From IMG/VR virus record IMGVR_UViG_3300021959_000488, positions 1 through 21,364 of that record: DNA of 21,364 bases, one strand, 5' to 3'. The notes beneath the pieces are model-generated. The model made no database searches. It was given only the letters and a program-made list of their open reading frames with translations, and had not been told where the DNA came from. This document shows, one piece after another, positions 12,062-19,300 of this stretch. This DNA comes from a virus. The translations under genes and the position numbers were made by a program. The stretch's first letter is position 1. The number at the start of each line of letters is the position of its first letter.

Positions 12062-14409
12062 TGGCTACCGTAGAAGAACTTTTAATCCAAATCAAAGCCG
12101 ACACTAAAGGCCTTAAAACAGAGCTTGGTAGAGTCAAGCAAAGCCTTAATAGTAGTTTAGACCCTAAGCCTGTTAATAGGCTTGGAGCCTCCCTTAGAGG
12201 CTTGGCCGCTCCCTTGGCTGGAATAATAGCTGGACTTAGCGGAGTCGCGGCTGTAAGAGGTATAGCAAGAATAGGGTCAGAGTTTGAAGACTTAAAAGAT
12301 TCATTAAACACTGTTTTTGGGTCTATTAAAGCTGGAGATAGGGCTTTATCTCAAATCATAGAATTTGCCCAAACGACACCATTTCAAGTTGAAGATGTAA
12401 CAAAAGCTTTTATCTCGCTGAAATCGGCGGGCATAGAGCCAACTAAGGACATGCTTCAAACCTTTGCAGATACAGCCTCTGTATCAATAGACCAGCTAGG
12501 TATTTTTGAGGCGCTTGTAAGGATCACTCAAAGATCCGCATCAGGGGGGTTGGGTCTTGAAGAGCTTAATCAAATTATGGATCGCGGCGTTGATGTCCTT
12601 GGGATACTCAAAAGAGAGCTTTCTTTATCAAAAGACGAAATAGCAAAATTCGGCGCAACAGCAGACGGCGCAAGAATTATAATGAGCGCGTTGACAAAAG
12701 GGCTGAATGAGCAATTTGGGGGCGCAATGGCCTCCAAGATGGACAACTTATCAACAAAAGCAACCAACACAGAGATAGCATTTAAAGGATTGGCGGACGC
12801 TATATTTACTGGGGGCTTGGGCAATATGCTCAAAGATATGGCTGATTATTTTGCGCGGATAGCGGCATCTGCCAGCACTATAGTAGCGTCAGTAAGCTCG
12901 GGGGCGTCAATTAATACAGTGCAGATAGCTGGTCAAGGTGATCCTACTGAGACTCTAACCGCTTCTGTGGGCGACATGAGAGAAGCCATTCAAAACGAAT
13001 TACGCATGGATGTGCTTTTCAATGAGGCTCTAGCCCGTGGCGATAAAAGCATGGCTTCAACATATAGAAGCAGGCGAGAGGGTTTCCAAAAAGATTTAAC
13101 CGATCTTAGTGATTTTTTAGAAAAATCAGGTGTTGCGGCAGCAAGAATAGATGACGTTTTCTCCAAGATGGCGCGAGAAGAGCTTGAATTATTGTCAGTA
13201 GGCGAGGGAGATATCGCGGAAGCATTTGATAACTTTGTTCTTGGCGATGTTTTAGACAACGAGAAGGTTCGCAACTTTATAGCTGGCAGGCTCGCATTCA
13301 TTACCGCTGAAATAGAGAAGCAAACTGAGGCAATCCCTACCGTCGCTACCGGTGATGGAGACAGCAAAACGGGGACAACTACAACAGGCCCAAGTGCTGA
13401 GTTAATAGCCGCAAGAAAAACTGTTTCTGATTTAATCAAAGACACTATTACTCCAGCTCAAGAGCTTGCCTCTGCATATGACGCTTTGAAATTAGCCGAG
13501 GAATCTTTAGGTGATGGCTCCGAAATAACAGCAGAACAAATTGCATCAGTTAGAGATATGCTTGCCGGTATAGCGAGTGATATATCGGCAGGAGAGTTGG
13601 AAGAAAGCTTCGGCTCTCTTCAGTCTGTGATTGACGGAACCGTTACACCCTTAGAAACTTTAAATGCTCAGCTTAAGAAGCTCCAAGAAATAGCCGATTC
13701 AGGCGATGCGGAAGTTAAAAAGTTTATATTTGGCACCGATGACTCGCAAGAAATCGAAGAGTCGTTGAGTAGAGTCACTAGCGAAATAAAAGAGTTACAG
13801 GATAAAGGCGCAGATGCTGCTGAAACGTTCGCGCAAACAATGGCACCCGCAATAGCGCAGTTATCGCACACCTTTACAAATGATTTTGTTAACTCTTTGC
13901 TGTCAGGTAAAGATGCGCTTGAATCGTTCAAGAGCTTTGCCAAAAATATCGTTTCTCAAATTATAGCTACGTTCTTGCAGATGGCCGTTGTCAACCAGAT
14001 ACTTAACGCAGTCTTCTCATCTATCCCCGGCTTTCAGGCTCAACCAACAATGGGCTTTGGTGGGGGCGGTGGTGGCGGCGGTGTTGGCGGCGTGGGGATG
14101 GCTGGTGGGGCGGCCTCCGGCGGCGCAATGATCAGAGGAAGACCGTACTTGGTTGGCGAGCGTGGCCCAGAGATGTTCATTCCTCACACAGCCGGCACGT
14201 TAAAAAATGGTAATGACACCAAAAGCATGATGTCAGGTGGCGATACTTTCGTAGTAAATCAGAGCTTAAATTTCTCGACGGGCGTAGTCCCAACGGTAAG
14301 GGCTGAGATTCAAAAAATGTTGCCTCAAATCAGTGATGTCACCAAAACGGCAGTGCTTGAGTCTACAAGACGAGGCGGGACATACAGAAAAGGATTATTA
14401 GGTGCCTAA
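12061..14409 (+). CDS. Tail tape measure protein
   Basis: This 782-aa protein sets tail length and is later ejected with the DNA. The N-terminal part is helical (ELLIQIKADTKGLKTELGRV), followed by a hydrophobic segment around 49-70, and a conserved block including FEDLKDSLNTVFGS, FAQTTPFQVEDVTKAFISLKS and NQIMDRGVDVLG. The middle is a long helical region. A hydrophobic segment occurs near 630-655, then a Gly-rich stretch (~666-690) and YLVGERGPEMF (Y696 onward), the typical tape measure end motif. At the accepted figure of roughly 0.15 nm per residue, the tail would be near 115-120 nm. The start lies in a TAATG overlap, so it is coupled to the frameshift gene; GGAG 14 nt upstream is far. Confidence 0.95.
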   Translation: MATVEELLIQIKADTKGLKTELGRVKQSLNSSLDPKPVNRLGASLRGLAAPLAGIIAGLSGVAAVRGIARIGSEFEDLKDSLNTVFGSIKAGDRALSQIIEFAQTTPFQVEDVTKAFISLKSAGIEPTKDMLQTFADTASVSIDQLGIFEALVRITQRSASGGLGLEELNQIMDRGVDVLGILKRELSLSKDEIAKFGATADGARIIMSALTKGLNEQFGGAMASKMDNLSTKATNTEIAFKGLADAIFTGGLGNMLKDMADYFARIAASASTIVASVSSGASINTVQIAGQGDPTETLTASVGDMREAIQNELRMDVLFNEALARGDKSMASTYRSRREGFQKDLTDLSDFLEKSGVAAARIDDVFSKMAREELELLSVGEGDIAEAFDNFVLGDVLDNEKVRNFIAGRLAFITAEIEKQTEAIPTVATGDGDSKTGTTTTGPSAELIAARKTVSDLIKDTITPAQELASAYDALKLAEESLGDGSEITAEQIASVRDMLAGIASDISAGELEESFGSLQSVIDGTVTPLETLNAQLKKLQEIADSGDAEVKKFIFGTDDSQEIEESLSRVTSEIKELQDKGADAAETFAQTMAPAIAQLSHTFTNDFVNSLLSGKDALESFKSFAKNIVSQIIATFLQMAVVNQILNAVFSSIPGFQAQPTMGFGGGGGGGGVGGVGMAGGAASGGAMIRGRPYLVGERGPEMFIPHTAGTLKNGNDTKSMMSGGDTFVVNQSLNFSTGVVPTVRAEIQKMLPQISDVTKTAVLESTRRGGTYRKGLLGA

Positions 14410-15289
14410 AACAATTGCTATACCATCAAGCCCGTGGTTTACGAAGTCTAACTTTTCTCTGGTCAGAGCAATAGGTGTATCTAGCTCGCCTTTCACCGGA
14501 AAGTTTAGAACGCAAGAATACGATTCGGTTTATTGGTCAGGGACGGTATCTCTTCCGCCAATGAGCAGGACGCAAGCCGCAAATTGGCAGGCGTTCCTTT
14601 TAGAGCTTACCGGCACATCTAACTATTTTATTTTTGGCGATCCGGACGCTAAAACGCCGCAAGGCACTTATAACGCGGATGTTTTGAAAGGAGATATAAG
14701 GGTTAATAATGGTACCAATGTGACATCTGTGTCCCTTTCATTCTCCGGAAGCACAATCACTGCTACAGGAACCCCGTTTTCAGGAATCGAAGTTAATGAT
14801 TATATAACCGTATCGGGAGCGACTAACGAGGCAAACGCGGGAACCTTTAAAATCGTCACAAAAACAAGCAGCACTGTAGTGGTCGTTGATGCCGACCTAA
14901 CAACGGAGGCAAATACAGCGGCATGCAAGATACGTCAAAACGTTAAAGGGTCTACAGCGTTATCTTTAGAGGCCTCGTCAAATACGGCAGCCGGAAGTAT
15001 AAAAAAAGGCGATTATTTGGCTATATACAACGGGGCTGCTGGCGGCAAGCCAATACAGCTCGTTATGGCTACAACTGATGCAAATGAGACCGCGCAGTCC
15101 GGATCACCTAATCATTTTTCGGTTGCCATACAGCCAAAGCTTCGACAAGATCTAACGGACGGCCACTATGTCGGGTTCTCTGAAGGATTTAATTTTTCTA
15201 GGTTCAGGCTTTCTCAAAACACCGTGGACTGGGATGCGGATAGAGTTTCTAATTACGGGATCACGTTTGACTTTATAGAGGCACTCTAA
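14402..15289 (+). CDS. Distal tail protein (GTA gp12-like) with an inserted beta domain
   Basis: This 295-aa protein starts at GTG 14402, overlapping the tape measure stop by 8 nt. The N-terminal ~95 residues (SPWFTKSNFSLVRAIGVSSS, SVYWSGTVSLPPMSRTQAAN, WQAFLLELTG) and the C-terminal RFRLSQNTVDWDADRVSNYG look like the two halves of a distal tail-type domain that opens the tube at the tip. Between them, ~95-245 hold one or two inserted beta-rich domains, one with a TITATGTPFSGIEVNDYITV block. Such insertions often carry carbohydrate-binding or other adsorption functions. It sits between the tape measure and hub genes, as expected. Confidence 0.75.
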   Translation: MPKTIAIPSSPWFTKSNFSLVRAIGVSSSPFTGKFRTQEYDSVYWSGTVSLPPMSRTQAANWQAFLLELTGTSNYFIFGDPDAKTPQGTYNADVLKGDIRVNNGTNVTSVSLSFSGSTITATGTPFSGIEVNDYITVSGATNEANAGTFKIVTKTSSTVVVVDADLTTEANTAACKIRQNVKGSTALSLEASSNTAAGSIKKGDYLAIYNGAAGGKPIQLVMATTDANETAQSGSPNHFSVAIQPKLRQDLTDGHYVGFSEGFNFSRFRLSQNTVDWDADRVSNYGITFDFIEAL

Positions 15290-15897
15290 TGTCTACAAGG
15301 CAGATAGATACAAAAACAGCGATCAAGCTGGCTGAAGACCAGCAAAACATAGTGTTTGCAATCAAAGCCGAGTTTGATACTGATGATATTTTGCTGAACA
15401 CAAGTATCGGAGACCTAGTAATTGACGGGGATACTTATGAAGGGGCTGGGCAGCTACTATCAATATCTGAAATTGAGGATTCAAACGACCTTAAAAGCGC
15501 CGGAGTTACGTTCTCTATAACGGGAATGGATCAACAGGTGTTGAGCTACGCCCTGACAGAAAACTACCAGAACAGGCCTATAACGCTTCTCATGGCGTTT
15601 ATAAGCGGTGGCACAGATCAAGTTTCCGCCTCAATGGTTCTTTATAAAGGGCGAATGGTTCAAATGAACATATCTGACGATCCTAACGGCGCTTCAATTA
15701 GCTTGCAGACGGAGAATCGGTTGATGGATTTGAGAAGACCTTCAAACTACCGATATACAAAAGAATCTCAAGCCTCTCTTTATGCGGGTGATAACAGTCT
15801 AAACGAGGTGGCAAAAATTCAGGACATGAAAATAAACTGGGGCAGAGGAAGAAATCAGTTTATTGATGAAAACGGCATTGGTATTGATAGACGGTAA
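15289..15897 (+). CDS. Baseplate hub protein (DUF2163-like, GTA gp13-like)
   Basis: This 202-aa protein begins at the ATG overlapping the preceding TAA (one base shared). The core has LLNTSIGDLVIDGDTYEGAG, LKSAGVTFSITGMDQQVL and the later RMVQMNISDD, then SLQTENRLMDLRRPSNYRYT and a final IQDMKINWGRG. These features match the N-terminal domain of tail hub proteins that hold the tip together (DUF2163-like). It is shorter than the full-length GTA gp13 (~300 aa). It sits between the distal tail protein and the peptidase-like gene, in the same order as in GTAs. Confidence 0.82.
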   Translation: MSTRQIDTKTAIKLAEDQQNIVFAIKAEFDTDDILLNTSIGDLVIDGDTYEGAGQLLSISEIEDSNDLKSAGVTFSITGMDQQVLSYALTENYQNRPITLLMAFISGGTDQVSASMVLYKGRMVQMNISDDPNGASISLQTENRLMDLRRPSNYRYTKESQASLYAGDNSLNEVAKIQDMKINWGRGRNQFIDENGIGIDRR

Positions 15898-15902
15898 TTC
15901 CG

Positions 15903-16316
15903 ATGAAGAAGCAATCAAATTGGGATGATGCCTTGCATCAATTTTTGGTAAGGCACAAAAAAACCCCTTTTGAGTGGGGCAAATGGGATTGCTGCCTGTT
16001 TAGTGATGCCGCAATAAAAGCAATGACAGGGGAACGCTTAATCCCGATTACGCTAAACTGGCGAGATGAGCCGTCAGCAAAAGAGGCTATAAAAAATTAC
16101 GGCGGCACTTTAGGGAAGAGCATAGAAAAGGCGGCGACGGCAAAAGGCTTGCTTAAGGTTGAAGAGGCGCAGAAAGGCGATCTAGTGGTAATTAAAGAGA
16201 ACGGTTCTGAGGTTGCAGGAATCAGTTATGGGGATAATGTTTTATGCCCTTCTGATAACGGTTTCACAAGGAAGAAAAACGACCTAATTAAAATGGTGTT
16301 TAGAATAAATGGCTAA
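15903..16316 (+). CDS. NlpC/P60-like tail peptidase, DUF6950-like (possibly inactive)
   Basis: This 137-aa protein corresponds in position to GTA gp14, a tail-tip peptidase acting on peptidoglycan. The N-terminal part (NWDDALHQFLVRHKKTPFEW, then GKWDCCLFSDAAIKAMTG) has the conserved WG-x-DC motif with Cys30/Cys31 as the candidate nucleophile. The rest has KEAIKNYGG, QKGDLVVIKENG and AGISYG, where an active NlpC/P60 enzyme would have a His. No His is present in that region, so the catalytic set looks incomplete and the protein could be structural. Overlap with the following gene is 8 nt. Confidence 0.8.
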   Translation: MKKQSNWDDALHQFLVRHKKTPFEWGKWDCCLFSDAAIKAMTGERLIPITLNWRDEPSAKEAIKNYGGTLGKSIEKAATAKGLLKVEEAQKGDLVVIKENGSEVAGISYGDNVLCPSDNGFTRKKNDLIKMVFRING

Positions 16317-19300
16317 AGTAATTAAAGCGGCGCTTATTGCGGCAGCAGTGGTAGCTCTTACCATTGTAACCTTAGGAGCTAGTCTTCCGGCCTTGTTTGT
16401 CGGCACAAGCGCTCTTGCCGGCCTGCATGTCGCGTTGCAGTATGCGATTGTTACTTTTGTTGGGTCGGTTATAGCTGGCGGCGTAGGAATGCTAACCAGC
16501 AAGGGAATTGAAGCCACCGCTCAAAACTTCGGGTCAAAGATAACCGGAACGGGCGCTCAAGTTCCTAGACAAATAGTCTACGGTGAGACCCGCATAGCGG
16601 GAAACATCGTTAGAATGAGAACTTCTGGCGATGAAAATAACACCCTCAATGTGGCTATCGTATTAGCGGGACATGAAATTGAGTCTTTAGAGGGTGTTTA
16701 TTTTGACACTACTCTTATAACTACTACGACATCAACGCTTCACAGCGAAACTGTATACAGCGCATCAAATGCGGATTTTGTTAACACGGACAACGGTAAC
16801 GCTTTTACGGGCGGAAGCTTGGTTCAGTACACTTTTCATGATGGAAGTCAGACAGCGGTAGATGGCTATGCCGCCAGCCTTACCAGCGTAGGTCTTAACT
16901 ATGATACAAATTCCAAGTTTCAGGGCATGGCTTATGTTTTTATGCGCCTTGTTTATGATCCGGAAAAACTTACATCTATCCCTAAGATTTGGTTCAAAGT
17001 TAAAGGAAAGAAGGTATACGATCCAAGAAATTCAACAACAGCTTGGTCTAAAAACCCCGCGCTAATAGTTCGCGATTTTTTGGTTGATACTACCTACGGC
17101 TTAAAATGTGTGTCTGGAGAGATTAACGATGCAAATGTAGTTGGTGGTTTTCACAAGGCCGCTGATATTTGCGATCAACAGGTTGTTTTGGCTAACGGCT
17201 CGTCTTATGAAAACAGATATACGTCGAGCGGCTTTACTAACGGATCCGCAAGCTTAGATGGAGTTCTTGAAGGGATATTAACTTCTTGCTCCGGCTCAAT
17301 ATCTTACACAAACGGGAAATTTAATCTTTTTGTGGGAGGCGATCAATCAGCCTCTCTTACTATTAGAGATGATGATTTGCTCGCGCCTGTCAGCATAACT
17401 ACGAAATCTTCGGGAGGAGATTTATACAACTCTGTCAAGGCTTTGCATATTGATCCGTCGAACAACTATCAAGGGGTAGAATCTCCAATACTTACTAGCT
17501 CTTCATACTTGGCGGCAGATACTCCGACAGGAGAGGCAACGGCTAACTTTAAAAAGACGCTAGAAATTCAGCTTCCTTTTACGACTAAATCAACTGAAGC
17601 TCAAAGGCTGCAAAAGATTGCGCTTATTCGTCAAAGGCAAACCACAACAATATCAGCCCTTGTTTCCTTGGAGTTCATGCAGTTGCAGCCTAATGACTGG
17701 GTTTATTTGGTCAATGATAGGTTGAATTTTGGTGAAAGCTATAATGGCACAGGAAACCCCAAAACATTTGAAGTTAAATCCATGCAAATGGAGTTTTTTG
17801 ACAACGAAGGGGTTATTTTTGCAGGAACAAGGCTGGTTCTTCAGGAGATAGACGACACTGTTTATGATTACGTTGCCTCGGATTATCAAAGCGAGGTAGC
17901 AGATTCATCTCAGCCAAGCACTGGAAACTTGTCTATCTCCGCTCCAACTATTGTTGGCTCTCAGGGTTTGACCCAAAGAAGCAGAATAGAAGGGCCAACA
18001 GCCAAGATAGATATTATAGCGACTTGGACTAATAATTCAGATGAGGCCATACAGGGTACAGAGATACAGTTTAAGGAAAGCACCGACTCAGATTATTCAG
18101 TTGTTACTATAGCGGGAAAGGCTTCCTCTTCAGCGGTTATACCGAACGTTAGTGTCGCTAAAGCATACGATGTTCGCATCAGACATTTTTCTTGGGACAA
18201 CGTAACATCTGGGTTTACTTCTTACAGTCAAATAACGATAGCCCAACCCGACACCGTGGCGGCCCCTACAAATTTTGCCGCTACCACTGACAAGCCTTTT
18301 TTCTCAGAGCTTACTTGGACTAATCCAGCAAACACTAACCTAAGAGCGGTTGAGGTTCATTTTTCAACGACTTCAGGATTCACTCCCAACTCCGGAACGC
18401 TGCTTAACACCTATTACGGCGATGTAGGCAAAACCAAGAAAGTTATCCTAGGAGTGTCGGCGGGGCTTTCATACGATACTAATTATTACTTTTTAGCTCG
18501 CTCAATAAACGTGTATGGATCAGCAAGCGGGTACACTTCTCAAGTAACCGGAAAGTTCAGGAAGGCTCAAAACGCAGATGTTGAAGAGCTAAACGCTTCA
18601 GCTATAACGGCAGGCACTATAGATGCCAGCTCTATAACTGTAGAGAACATAGATGCAGCAAAAATAACGGCGAACGAATTAAATCTGAGCGTCATACCCA
18701 GCTCCGTGGTTTTTACTTCAGAACTTTCCGACAACACCACGATAATTTCTGGCGGAAATATCAAGACGGGAAGTATTACCCTGTCAACAACAACTAATAG
18801 CGGTCTAGGCTCTCTTAAGGCGGGAAAAACATCTTACGAAGATACAACCACGGCAGGGTACTATCTAGGGTTTGTTGGAACTGGATCAGACGCTGGAGAT
18901 GCTGCATTTTCCATTGGCAACGCGACCAGCGGCCTAACTTACACGCCGGTTTCGGGTTTGACAGTCACTGGTAATCTTTCAGCGACAACCGGAGCTATTG
19001 GCGGCTTTTCAATACAAACCGACTATATTAAAGATGCCGCTGACTCTATGGGTCTAGCCTCAACGGTTACAGGGGGCGATGATGTAAGGTTTTGGGCCGG
19101 AAATACATTCGCAAACAGGGCATCAGCTCCTTTTCGGGTTACGGAGGCGGGTGTAGTCACTGCCTCATCAGGGGCTATCGGCGGGTTCACTCTGTCGGGA
19201 ACAAGCCTTATTGCTGGCTCTGGGGTCACTAGAGTCTCTCTGTCGACTGCTGACGGGATTAGCCTAGGTAACAACACGTTTGCATCAGCGCCATTCAGGG

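Noticed and set aside
12990-13445. Minus-strand ORF of 151 codons opposite the tape measure gene
   Set aside because: It is a low-complexity shadow of Glu/Lys/Ala codons in the long helical tape measure.
14057-14125. G-rich run looking like a tandem DNA repeat
   Set aside because: It encodes the Gly-rich linker of the tape measure C-terminus. There is no regular repeat unit and no need for another explanation.
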